Of a DNA stretch of 64,000 bases, positions 51,326-59,129 are shown in pieces; positions within the stretch are counted from its first letter, which is position 1, and the number at the start of each line of letters is the position of its first letter. The stretch is from Streptomyces sp. NBC_01460 (GTDB taxonomy: Bacteria > Actinomycetota > Actinomycetes > Streptomycetales > Streptomycetaceae), in the NCBI RefSeq assembly GCF_036227405.1, contig NZ_CP109473.1, positions 5,270,001 through 5,334,000 of the forward strand, written 5' to 3'. The notes beneath the pieces were generated by a model. It worked only from the letters and a program-made list of their open reading frames with translations. It was not told the origin of the DNA and searched no databases. The position numbers were made by a program, and so were the translations under genes.

Positions 51326-53319
51326 CGCGCGCAGTAGCTGTACGGGAGGTACGTGCGCTTGTCGCCCTGCGGAGCTCCGAGGAACTGGGCGTCCGTCAGT
51401 GTCTCCTTCTTGTGCTCGTCGGAGAGGGAGAACCCGAGGCTCATGCCCAGGGAGACCTCGAAGCCGAACTCCTGGGCGTCCGTCTCCCCGTGGTACTGCA
51501 TCGTGCTGGACAGGCCGTCCTGGAACATCAGCTGCTCGAAGGGGTCGGTCCCGGCCGGCTTCTCCCGCAGGGACTGGTCGCCGAACATGTACTCGAAGGG
51601 AGCGGTGTTGTTGCCGGATCCGTCGAGCCACTCCTCGGCGAGGGAGCGCTTGGCCTCGGTGATCTTGTCGGTCTCCTTCCCGAAGACGATCGAGTTCGTC
51701 TGCACCTCGATGCCCGTGTCCCCGGAGGAGTCGGTCACGCTGCCCTTGCCGCCCCGCTTGTCCTTGTCCTTCTGGCCGTTGTCGCCCCCGGCCTCGCCCT
51801 TGTCCGACGTCGAGGTCTTCTCCACCGTCTTCGTCATGTCGATCCGGACGATCTTCCCGGTCTTCTGGTCGCGGGTGACGGTGATCGCCCCCGTGTGGGT
51901 GTCCTTGGCCCCGGCGGTGCCGCCCAGCGGGCCGGCGGTGCCGCTCACCTTGCCCTCGATCTCGAGCTTGGCGGTGTAGGTGTAGGACTCGTTGCCGTTG
52001 ACGTCGTCCTTGGTGATCGTCACGTCCGGCGAGAACTTGGCCTTGCCGCCCAGCTTCGCGCTCAGCTCGGTCTCGTCGGCCGGCTTGAGGGAGAGACCGC
52101 CGTCGGCGTACACGTTGAGGCCGATGGTCGAGTAGGAGATCTTCTTGTCGCCGATCTTCTTCTCGATGTCCTCCTTCTTCTCCGCCCACTTCATGCCGGA
52201 GTACCAGCCGCCGCCGTAGCCGCCGCTGTGCTTCATCGAGGTCTCCCACATCTTCATTTCCTCGATGTCGTCCCGCATCTTCTGGGCGTCGGCCTCGCTC
52301 TTGAAGACCCAGGTGTCACCGTTGGTGATCTTGATGCCGCCGCCGATGTCGACGTCCGCCTTGCCCAGGCTCCCGAGCTTGGCTCCCGGCGTGCTGGCGT
52401 TGACCCCCGCCGAGGCGGCGTCGGTGAACGTCATGTAGACGAGCTTGTCGTTCTCGTCGACCTTCCCGTCCTCGTTCACGTCGGTGTTGGCCTGGGCGAC
52501 CTTCTGCTGGAAGCCGTACTCCTCACCCCACTCGAACCAGCCGATCTTGACCTTGCCGCCCGCCGTGTCGGAGACGTTGGATATCTGGCAGAGCTTGGGT
52601 TCGTAGTCGGCGTCGGTCTTGGGCTGCGCGGTGCCGTCGCCCCCCGTCGCGCAGCCGCCGCCGTCCCCCGTGAGCGAGGAGATGGCGCAGCGGATCCGGT
52701 CGCCGATGCGGCCTCCGACCCCGGCCATGGCGAGCGCGCCGACCAGCGCGACGACCAGCAGGACGACACCTAGGTACTCCATGGCGGTGGCGCCCTGGTC
52801 CCGCCAGTCGTACGAGCGGGTGTACGTCGACGAGGGTGCCGCATCCGTGTCGCCGTCCTCCAGGAGCCGGTCCACGGCCAGTCCCACGGCGGCACCGGTG
52901 ACCATCGCGACCGCGGGCATCAGCAGGCCCTCGGTGCCCACGACGTCCCAGGCCACGACATAGCCGTACGCGAGTCCGGCGACGGGGACGGCGAGCGTGC
53001 CGAGGAGGTGCAGGAGGCGCGATTCCCGGTGCCGGTCGGGCAGGGCGCGGGCGGCGGCCAGGACCGTCAGCACGGTCACCAGGACGGCCGGCAGGTGCAG
53101 CAGGGCCAGCCGCCAGCCGAACGAGTCGAGACGCTCGTCGGTGGCGAGCGTCTCGACGAGCGCCCGCGTCACCAGGAACCCGGCGACGACGTAGACGAGG
53201 GCCCCGGCCGCCCAGCCACGGGTCAGAGGGAAGAACCAGCCGCTCCCGCTCCCGTCACCCGCGGCGCCGGGCGGTACATGGCCCGGGATCCTGCCTCCCC
53301 AGTCGCTGCCACCGCTCAC
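51322..53319 (-). CDS. Large pilin-leader protein with EF-hand/dockerin-like loop
   Basis: A 665-residue protein. About four membrane helices (28-165) precede a prepilin site: DQG, then ATAMEYLG with Glu181, then a hydrophobic helix and two Cys, as in the REase toxin. The long mature part is beta-rich and strongly Lys/Asp/Gly-rich. DVNEDGKVDEND (280-291) fits a calcium-binding EF-hand/dockerin loop. No toxin domain is recognised at the C-terminus (ends PYSYCAR), so it may be an adhesin, a scaffold or an uncharacterised effector. GTG 53319 follows GAGAGGG by 6 bp. It leads an operon with a lipoprotein and a DUF3592 protein under regulon site C. Confidence 0.82.
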   Translation of the reverse strand: MSGGSDWGGRIPGHVPPGAAGDGSGSGWFFPLTRGWAAGALVYVVAGFLVTRALVETLATDERLDSFGWRLALLHLPAVLVTVLTVLAAARALPDRHRESRLLHLLGTLAVPVAGLAYGYVVAWDVVGTEGLLMPAVAMVTGAAVGLAVDRLLEDGDTDAAPSSTYTRSYDWRDQGATAMEYLGVVLLVVALVGALAMAGVGGRIGDRIRCAISSLTGDGGGCATGGDGTAQPKTDADYEPKLCQISNVSDTAGGKVKIGWFEWGEEYGFQQKVAQANTDVNEDGKVDENDKLVYMTFTDAASAGVNASTPGAKLGSLGKADVDIGGGIKITNGDTWVFKSEADAQKMRDDIEEMKMWETSMKHSGGYGGGWYSGMKWAEKKEDIEKKIGDKKISYSTIGLNVYADGGLSLKPADETELSAKLGGKAKFSPDVTITKDDVNGNESYTYTAKLEIEGKVSGTAGPLGGTAGAKDTHTGAITVTRDQKTGKIVRIDMTKTVEKTSTSDKGEAGGDNGQKDKDKRGGKGSVTDSSGDTGIEVQTNSIVFGKETDKITEAKRSLAEEWLDGSGNNTAPFEYMFGDQSLREKPAGTDPFEQLMFQDGLSSTMQYHGETDAQEFGFEVSLGMSLGFSLSDEHKKETLTDAQFLGAPQGDKRTYLPYSYCAR

Positions 53320-53364
53320 GGTTCACCCTCTCGCCGACACCTGCCCCGCTCTCCGTGGGAGGTG

Positions 53365-53421
53365 AGCGTACGGAGGGAACAGGCGCGTGACCTGGGCCCT
53401 CGGTCCCAAATGCGGGCCCAA
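53365..53421 (-). promoter_or_regulatory. Pilus-regulon promoter C (EF-hand pilin-like operon)
   Basis: On the minus strand: half-site TTGGGCCC from 53421, main palindrome TTGGGACC-GA-GGGCCCAG (53409-53392) starting 12 bp later, a 21-bp gap, and -10-like TACGCT (53370-53365). The half-site/full-site arrangement repeats that of promoter A exactly. Confidence 0.78.
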
Positions 53422-53473
53422 GTCCCACATCACGACGCCTACTCGGCGGCAGGCGAGCCCCGGAGGCAGCCGC

Positions 53474-53914
53474 CTACTCGGTGGGCAGCGGCTTGGGCGG
53501 ATAGCCGCGCAGCACGAGCGAGGTCGTCACGGGTCCGAAGCGGGCGAGGGAGTCCACGATCTGTTCGAGCCTGCCGGCATCAGCGCAGTGCACATCGAAC
53601 AGCAGACAGTCCTCGCCGGTGACACGGAGCGTCGTGACGACCTCGGGAATCCGGGCTGCGAGCGCGAGCGCCGGCGTCAACCGGGCGTGGGTGGTGCGCA
53701 GTCGGACGACGGCGTGGATGTTCAGCCCCACCGTGGCCGGGTCGACCACCGCCCGGTACCCGGTGATGACGCCCTGCCGCTCCAGACGCTGGATACGCGC
53801 GCTCGCCGCCGGCTGGGACAGCCCGACCCGGCGCCCGACCTCGGCCCCGGAGAGCCGGCCCTCGGTCTGGAGGACGGCGAGGATGGAGTGGTCCGTCGCG
53901 TCGAGTGATTCCAT
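53474..53914 (-). CDS. Lrp/AsnC-family transcriptional regulator
   Basis: A 146-residue Lrp/AsnC protein. The N-terminal helix-turn-helix (about 5-55) contains AEVGRRVGLSQPAASARIQRL. The C-terminal RAM domain (about 65-140) contains VTGEDCLLFDVHCADAGRLE. These regulators bind amino acids and often control neighbouring transport or metabolic genes. I chose ATG 53914 (MESLDATDHSIL), the usual family start. It is divergent from a small alpha/beta hydrolase gene 127 bp away and is not obviously connected to the pilus genes around it. Confidence 0.92.
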   Translation of the reverse strand: MESLDATDHSILAVLQTEGRLSGAEVGRRVGLSQPAASARIQRLERQGVITGYRAVVDPATVGLNIHAVVRLRTTHARLTPALALAARIPEVVTTLRVTGEDCLLFDVHCADAGRLEQIVDSLARFGPVTTSLVLRGYPPKPLPTE

Positions 53915-54040
53915 CGTTGTTCTCCCCGTTTCCTTCGCGATCATCCGCCACGGCGAAGTGCCGCCACTGCCTCACCCGAGAATCTTCGGAGACCCGGCCG
54001 ACGGAGAGGTCGGGGACGACGGAAAGAAGGGTGAGAGGCG

Positions 54041-54601
54041 ATGGTCGCGTACGTCATCATCCCCGGGATCGGGGGCTCGGACGAACGGCACTGGCAGAGC
54101 GTGTGGGAGGCCGGATGGGGTGCGTCCGCCGCACGGATCGCGCCGGGTTCCTGGACGGCTCCGGACCTGGGGGACTGGGTCGCGTCCGTTGGGACGGCGT
54201 ACGAGCGCGTGTCCCGGCAGCACGTCGACGGCGTCGTCCTGGTGGCGCACAGTCTCGGCTGCTGGGCCGCCGCGCAGTGGCTGGAGGAGGCGCGGCCGGA
54301 GGGCGTCGTGGCCTTCCTGGCCGCACCGCCCGATCCGCGGGGGCCGGACTTTCCGCGCGAGGCGGCGCCGACGTTCCGGGGCATGACCGCCCGTCCGCTG
54401 CCGTGCCCGAGCCTGCTCGTGTCGAGTGACGACGACCCCTACTGCGAATCCGCTGCGGCGGCCGGACTCGCCTCCGGCTGGCAGGTGCCCCGGACGTCCG
54501 TGGGCAGGCAGGGGCACATCAACTCCGACAGCGGCCACGGGGAGTGGGAGTCCGGGCGCGGGCTCCTCAGCGCTCTCGTCGGCAGCGTGACCGCGGTCTG
54601 A
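54041..54601 (+). CDS. RBBP9/YdeN-type alpha/beta serine hydrolase
   Basis: A 186-residue small hydrolase of the RBBP9/YdeN family. IIPGIGGSDERHWQSVWE begins the fold (about 6-23). The nucleophile elbow is AHSLGCWA (Ser at about 71). Asp lies in SSDDDPYC (about 130) and the catalytic His in RQGHINSDSGHG (about 159). The family consists of cytosolic esterases of unknown physiological substrate. ATG 54041 follows AAGGGTGAGAGGCG. It is divergent from the Lrp gene. Confidence 0.9.
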   Translation: MVAYVIIPGIGGSDERHWQSVWEAGWGASAARIAPGSWTAPDLGDWVASVGTAYERVSRQHVDGVVLVAHSLGCWAAAQWLEEARPEGVVAFLAAPPDPRGPDFPREAAPTFRGMTARPLPCPSLLVSSDDDPYCESAAAAGLASGWQVPRTSVGRQGHINSDSGHGEWESGRGLLSALVGSVTAV

Positions 54602-54722
54602 GGACGGCGGCCCGGCACTCGGTATGTGGGCGGCGGCCGGGCACTCGGTCCGAGGACCGCTGCCGGGCAGGTCGTCCGTGCGAGTGGCGGGTCGGTCCCT
54701 GGACCGCCGGAGGACCTCCGGG

Positions 54723-54780
54723 GTGGGTGCCCGGTTGGGTCCATGGGCCCAAGACCGTTGCGGAGGAGGGCCGTTACCGT
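54723..54780 (+). promoter_or_regulatory. Pilus-regulon promoter D
   Basis: Perfect palindrome TTGGGTCCATGGGCCCAA (54735-54752), 22 bp, then TACCGT (54775-54780). A half-site GTGGGTGC begins 12 bp upstream (54723). Two degenerate GGTCC-N2-GGACC sites lie further upstream (54644-54661 and 54691-54708). The first AUG (54787) is 6 bp after the -10. Confidence 0.8.
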
Positions 54781-54786
54781 CCCCGC

Positions 54787-54810
54787 ATGACTGCTTGGTG
54801 GACCACATGA
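54787..54810 (+). CDS. Seven-codon leaderless leader peptide MTAWWTT
   Basis: ATG 54787 is 6 bp downstream of the -10 box TACCGT, so transcription should begin at about this codon. The frame reads M-T-A-W-W-T-T-stop, and its TGA overlaps ATG 54807 of the next gene (ATGA). It probably recruits ribosomes and hands them to the gene by coupling. The two adjacent Trp codons recall attenuation leaders, but I see no clear terminator/antiterminator pair. It is predicted from geometry alone. Confidence 0.45.
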   Translation: MTAWWTT

Positions 54811-55289
54811 GCGAGGCCGCCCGGCCGGCGAACCCCGCGTCCAGGCGTACGGCCGGCACGTCCGGGAGTGGCGCCCCCGCCCCGGACACCCTCGTCGTCG
54901 TGTACGACCTCGTCGTCGGTGAGGACGAGGCCGCGCCCGGCTCGCCGGGAAGCGCCGGGCGGGATCCGCTCCGCGAGCCGGACGCGCTGAGGGAGGCGCA
55001 GTTGCTGGACTGGCGGGTGGACCAGCCGGCGTCCACGGCCGCCCTGCTCTTCGAGCTGCGCACCGCCCGGCAGCTCGACGAGGGCAACACCGCGCTCCTC
55101 GTGATGCGTGGCCTGCGTTCCTTCGACTGGACCGCGGGGGCGGCGCCCGAAGGCCCCACGGCGAGGACGGTCGTCTCCGGAGTGCCCGGGCATCTCGACG
55201 GCCTCTTCCGCGCCGAGTTCTCGTTCTTCCCCGATTCGAGGCTCGAGATGCTCGGGCAGAGATCGGAGTTCTACGTGCTGGAGGCCTAG
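54807..55289 (+). CDS. Hypothetical regulon protein
   Basis: A 160-residue acidic soluble protein I do not recognise. A disordered Ala/Pro/Gly N-terminus (1-28) precedes a compact domain (TLVVVYDLVVGEDEA, then AALLFELRTARQLDEGNTALLVMRGLRSF, ending DSRLEMLGQRSEFYVLEA). There is no signal peptide. ATG 54807 is coupled to the leader peptide; GTG 54798 is possible. It is transcribed from regulon promoter D and ends about 600 bp before the HINT toxin gene. A role in pilus function or as an immunity or adaptor protein is inferred from the promoter only. Confidence 0.75.
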   Translation: MSEAARPANPASRRTAGTSGSGAPAPDTLVVVYDLVVGEDEAAPGSPGSAGRDPLREPDALREAQLLDWRVDQPASTAALLFELRTARQLDEGNTALLVMRGLRSFDWTAGAAPEGPTARTVVSGVPGHLDGLFRAEFSFFPDSRLEMLGQRSEFYVLEA

Positions 55290-55813
55290 GGCATCGGTGA
55301 CGTCCCGCCCGACAGCGACGTCCTCCCCGACCGCGACGTCCCGCCCGGCAGCCCGGACGGGGAGGCACCGCACGTACGCGGGCTTCTGCCCTCGTGGGAT
55401 TCCTTCTGCACCGTCCTTCGGACGTCCGTCTCGCCCTGAACGCGCTCCAGGAGCACCCGGGCGGGATGGGGTGATCCGGCCCGGGCCACTCCTGAGGCGT
55501 ACGGCGTCCGCCGCTCAGCAGTAGCTGCGCGGCCACCCCGAACACCAGCCCCCAGAACGCCGAGCCGATCCCCAACAGGGTCACGAGCAGCCGGGGCAGG
55601 GGTCCGGATCACCGTGCGGGGGCTGCTCCGCACGTTCCTCCGCCGTCGGTACCGGGGAACCGGCCGTCATCCGCTGTCGCCCTTCTTCCCGCTCCGCACC
55701 GCCCGTACGGGCGTACGGGCAGTGCGGGCGTACGGCCGCTCGAAACCCTTGCACGGCGTGCCGTGCGCGCGCCGCGGGGCCCGGGACCCGGGACGGCACG
55801 GGTACGCGCGCTT
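55290..55813. other. Intergenic region before the HINT toxin operon
   Basis: About 520 bp without a convincing gene. It begins with degenerate repeats of CGACGTCCCGCCCGGCAG (55296-55360). On the minus strand a 29-codon frame (55670-55581) overlaps by GTGA a second frame starting MTLLGIGSAFWGLVFGVAAQ, which encodes one hydrophobic helix and then runs on through antisense of other genes. It could be a decayed small membrane-protein gene. The right end enters promoter E. Confidence 0.5.
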
Positions 55814-55880
55814 TTGGGCGCGGGCGGCGCCAGGTTGGGCCCTCGGGCCCAAGACCGCCCGCACGCCCGGTGGTTAGCGT
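55814..55880 (+). promoter_or_regulatory. Pilus-regulon promoter E (HINT toxin operon)
   Basis: Perfect palindrome TTGGGCCCTCGGGCCCAA (55835-55852), 22 bp, then TAGCGT (55875-55880). A half-site TTGGGCGC starts 21 bp upstream (55814). The ATG of the toxin gene (55888) is 7 bp after the -10. Confidence 0.85.
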
Positions 55881-55887
55881 CGCGGGT

Positions 55888-57423
55888 ATGACTGGTCCGG
55901 GGGAGATGCGTCGTCGTTTGCGTCGTTGGTCGCGGAAGAGGGTGCCGCGGACGGGAGTGCGCATGGCCGGACTGCGCCGGGGCCAGCGCGGTCAGGGCGC
56001 GATCGAGTACGTCGGTCTGGTCATGGTGGTCGTGGCGATCATCGGCGCACTGGTGGCGACGGGGATCGGTGCCGAGCTGACGGAGAAGATCGGCGCGCAG
56101 GTCTGCCGGATCGGCGGCGGCGGTGACTGCGGTGGCGGAGGTGGGAACCCCGAGGCCCAGGGGGCGCCGGGTGACGGTGAGCCGGTCACGGACGACGGAT
56201 CGCCGAAGTCGCAGTCCCAGATCGACTACGACGCCGCGCTCAAGGAGCTCCAGGACGCCCAAGCGGCGGAGAAGACCAGCTCGGACAAGGCGCTCGAGGC
56301 GGCCAAGGAGCTGGCCAAGATCCTGGCGGAGGAGCTGGGGATCACCGACGCGCTGGACTGCATCACCAAGGGCGACATGGGCGCCTGCACGGAGACGCTG
56401 ATCAATGTGCTGCTGAGCCTGGTCGGGGGCGCGGTCGGGAAACTCGCGGCGAAGTACGGGGCGCCGTGGAAGTGGAAGAAGGCCGCCAAGCTGATCCAGG
56501 CGCTGAAGAAGCACGGTGGTGACCTGTACGACGGGCTGAAGGGCCTGATCAAGAACCGCAAGAAGGTCAAGGACGCCGAGAAGAAGCTCGCGGACGCGCA
56601 GAAGAAGCTCGACGCCGAGAAGAAGGACCCGCCGAAGAAGGACCCGAAGGACGACAAGCCGCCGACGTGCCCGGCCGCCCACAGCTTCCTCCCGGGCACG
56701 CGGGTCCTGCTCGCGGACGGGCGGCGCATCGGGATCGAGAAGGTCGTGCCCGGGGCCATGGTGTCCGCGACGGACCCGGAGACGGGGCTGTCCGGTGCAC
56801 GTGAGGTCGAGCGGCTGATCACGACGCACGAGGACAAGCACTTCACCCGGCTCGTGTTCCGTACGCCCGGAGGACCCGCGGTGGTCACGGCGACCGACAC
56901 CCATCCGTTCTGGTCGGTGGACGCGCGGCGCTGGGTGGACGCCGGCGAGATCCGCCCGGGGGCCGGGCTCCGCACACCGGACGGCACCACGCTGACGGTC
57001 GCCGCGGTCGGTCGCTACACACAGCGGCAGACCACGCACGACCTCACCGTCGCCGGGATCCACACGTACTACGTGGTGGCGGGCGCGACCCCGGTGCTGG
57101 TCCACAACAACGACCCCGGCTGCGGTGTGACGGCCGAAGCACTCGAGGAGGCGTGGCCGACGTGGAACACGCCGGCCAACCTCGAGCACGTGATCGACCC
57201 GGCCAAGCACGGGTTCGGAGACCTCGTGGCCAAGGCCGGAGGCCGTGAGCAGGCCCTCCGCGCGATCATGAACAGCCTCAAGGGTGCCAAGGATCTGCCG
57301 GCTGCCGGGAGGTACGAGGTGAGCCGGGTGATCGAGGGGGAGACTGTGACGATCCGGGGTGCCATCGTCAACGGAGTCCCCAGGCTCGGTACGGCGTTCA
57401 TCCCTGGAAAGTTCCCCGGCTAG
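55888..57423 (+). CDS. Pilin-leader toxin with HINT domain and C-terminal toxin-like domain
   Basis: A 511-residue protein. A basic leader (1-35) ends QRG, then QGAIEYVG with Glu40, then a hydrophobic helix ending GIGAELTEKIGAQV, and a Cys pair. Unlike its two relatives it has no extra N-terminal membrane helices. A helical Lys/Ala-rich region (about 85-255) leads to a HINT (intein-like) domain (about 261-408, SFLPGTRVLLADG to VLVHNN). The C-terminal 103 residues (HVIDPAKHGFGDLV, ending GTAFIPGKFPG) look like a small nuclease toxin of BECR type, which I cannot assign firmly. ATG 55888 fits a leaderless mRNA; ATG 55906 and 55963 are alternatives. A small immunity-like gene follows. Confidence 0.85.
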   Translation: MTGPGEMRRRLRRWSRKRVPRTGVRMAGLRRGQRGQGAIEYVGLVMVVVAIIGALVATGIGAELTEKIGAQVCRIGGGGDCGGGGGNPEAQGAPGDGEPVTDDGSPKSQSQIDYDAALKELQDAQAAEKTSSDKALEAAKELAKILAEELGITDALDCITKGDMGACTETLINVLLSLVGGAVGKLAAKYGAPWKWKKAAKLIQALKKHGGDLYDGLKGLIKNRKKVKDAEKKLADAQKKLDAEKKDPPKKDPKDDKPPTCPAAHSFLPGTRVLLADGRRIGIEKVVPGAMVSATDPETGLSGAREVERLITTHEDKHFTRLVFRTPGGPAVVTATDTHPFWSVDARRWVDAGEIRPGAGLRTPDGTTLTVAAVGRYTQRQTTHDLTVAGIHTYYVVAGATPVLVHNNDPGCGVTAEALEEAWPTWNTPANLEHVIDPAKHGFGDLVAKAGGREQALRAIMNSLKGAKDLPAAGRYEVSRVIEGETVTIRGAIVNGVPRLGTAFIPGKFPG

Positions 57424-57469
57424 TGCCACACCATCGCCCCGGAGGGGCGGCTACACGGAGGCTCCACTC

Positions 57470-57844
57470 GTGCCCGTTGCGATCACTCCCCGTCCCCTGA
57501 GCCAGGCCGAGAAAGCGGTGGCCGAGCTCGTGCTCGCCCACGACTTCCCGGGCGCGGCCGAACTGCGCGCCCAGGTGGACCACGTCCAGGTGGTGGCGAA
57601 GTGGGGCGAGCACTCGGCGAGCGTCGATCTCCGCGTGGGGGACGACGCTCCCCGGTCACCGGGGCTCTCCGGTGTCGTCCCCGTGGACGCGACGGTCGTG
57701 GACCCGACGGGTTCGCTGTTCGGGGAGATCCTGCTCTGGGCCACCGAGGGCTTTCTCTCGGCGATCGAGTACGCGTGGTACGGCGACGAGCCGCCCAGCA
57801 CTCTTCCGGATGTCGCCATGATCACCACCGAAGTACGGGCGTGA
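57470..57844 (+). CDS. Probable immunity protein for the HINT toxin
   Basis: A 124-residue soluble acidic protein directly downstream of the toxin gene, starting at GTG 57470 with GGAGG 8 bp upstream. The segment EILLWATEGFLSAIEYAWYGDEPPSTLP (about 82-109) resembles a pattern common in small actinobacterial immunity-type proteins. It has no signal peptide. Its position, size and charge fit an immunity role; I cannot name the family with certainty. Confidence 0.72.
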   Translation: MPVAITPRPLSQAEKAVAELVLAHDFPGAAELRAQVDHVQVVAKWGEHSASVDLRVGDDAPRSPGLSGVVPVDATVVDPTGSLFGEILLWATEGFLSAIEYAWYGDEPPSTLPDVAMITTEVRA

Positions 57845-57919
57845 GCCGGCCGGCGCCGGGCACCGGCACCCCCCACGGGCGGCGCCGCGGTGGACCGTGA
57901 CGCGAGGACGTGACCGCCC

Positions 57920-58996
57920 ATGGCGACGGTCTACACCTTCCTGACCGTGCACCGGCCCGCGCCCCGCACCATGGCGTCGGCGCTGGCCTGCGCTCTCGGT
58001 GCGGAGGCCCAGGACGTGGACGTGGCCGACGAGGACACGGGGCGGACGGACGACCGGAACCGGGACGCGCCGGTGCTCTGCACCCATCACCCCGTGGCCG
58101 GTGACCTGGCGCTCGCCTGGGACGTCTCCGCCTCGGACGCGGTGACGTCGCCGCCGTCCGAGGCCGAGGCGGCCTCGCGCCTCGCGGTCCTGCTCCGCAC
58201 GACCGTCCTGTATCCCGCGTCCGGAGTGCGGCCCTCGGCCTACTGGGCGGCCGGGCCGGACGGTCGGGTGGCCAGGGCGCGTCTGCTGGAGGGCGAGGAG
58301 GTGCCGCCGGTGCTCGTCGTCGACGCCGTCGAGACCCCGATGGAGCAGCTGCCGACGGCCCGGGTCGAGGTGCTCGCCGAGCTCTCCGGCGAGGAGCGCG
58401 AGGAGCGCGAGGACGGGGAGCACGGGGAACACGAGGAGCACGGGGAGCACGAAGAGCACGAGGAGTACGGGGAGAGCCCGCCCACGGCTCTGCCACCTCG
58501 GCCGGCTGCCCTGGCCTCGGCGGTGGACGGTGACGCGGCTGACAAGGACGGCGCCTCCTGGGAGGACGGCCACGACCGGTGGGAGCTCTACCGGCGGGCC
58601 GCGGACCGGCCGCCCGCGCACGAGCTCCTGCTGGACGCCGTGCGGGCCGAGACCGATGAGCCCCTGGCGTCGGCCGTCGTGGTCCTGATGCTGGAGAGGC
58701 TGCCCGTCTCCGAGCACGGCCGCTGGACCGCCGCCCTGCGTCCGGACGTCCGCGGCTTCGCCGAACGCCGATCGGGGGAGCTGGCGGTCCTCGCCTCCCT
58801 GGACCGGGACGCCGCCGCCCACGACGCCGAGAGCGTGGAGGCGTGGTCGGACCGGCTGCAGCTCCGGGTGGCGCGGGGCGGCGCGACCCGGAGCCGCCGA
58901 CTGCTGGACCTGCTGGCCGAGCACGGCCGCACGAAGAGGATCCGGCGTATCGCGGCAGCCTCCGCGGCGGACCTCCGGGCGGGCCGGGACGGCTGA
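57920..58996 (+). CDS. Hypothetical protein with His/Glu-rich repeat, HINT toxin operon
   Basis: A 358-residue soluble protein I do not recognise. The N-terminal domain (1-150) starts ATVYTFLTVHRPAPRTMASAL. A low-complexity linker (about 157-185) is made of GEHEEH-type triplets that could bind metal ions. An Ala/Arg-rich helical C-terminal domain (about 205-355) has HEAT/TPR-like spacing. It starts at ATG 57920, 75 bp after the immunity gene, and probably shares its transcript. It could be an accessory or second immunity factor. The repeat is coded by short GAGCAC/GGGGAG units and may vary in length. Confidence 0.75.
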   Translation: MATVYTFLTVHRPAPRTMASALACALGAEAQDVDVADEDTGRTDDRNRDAPVLCTHHPVAGDLALAWDVSASDAVTSPPSEAEAASRLAVLLRTTVLYPASGVRPSAYWAAGPDGRVARARLLEGEEVPPVLVVDAVETPMEQLPTARVEVLAELSGEEREEREDGEHGEHEEHGEHEEHEEYGESPPTALPPRPAALASAVDGDAADKDGASWEDGHDRWELYRRAADRPPAHELLLDAVRAETDEPLASAVVVLMLERLPVSEHGRWTAALRPDVRGFAERRSGELAVLASLDRDAAAHDAESVEAWSDRLQLRVARGGATRSRRLLDLLAEHGRTKRIRRIAAASAADLRAGRDG

Positions 58997-59005
58997 AATG
59001 CCGAG

Positions 59006-59050
59006 TTGGGTCCCTGGGCCCAAGACGGCGGGCCGCCGCACGCCTAGCGT
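59006..59050 (+). promoter_or_regulatory. Pilus-regulon promoter F
   Basis: Perfect palindrome TTGGGTCCCTGGGCCCAA (59006-59023), 21 bp, then TAGCGT (59045-59050). It begins 9 bp after the stop of the preceding gene. The predicted transcript start is near 59057, giving a leader of about 73 bases. Confidence 0.83.
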
Positions 59051-59129
59051 CTGCGCAGCAGGTGATCGACGCCCGTCCCGGCGCACCCCCACGGCGCCGG
59101 GCCGGGCCGCAACAGGAAGGTGACGGCGC

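Noticed and set aside
55581..55670. Small minus-strand gene (29 codons) coupled to a hydrophobic frame
   Set aside because: The second frame runs far into antisense of other genes and the composition is ambiguous. It is noted under the intergenic entry rather than called as a gene.
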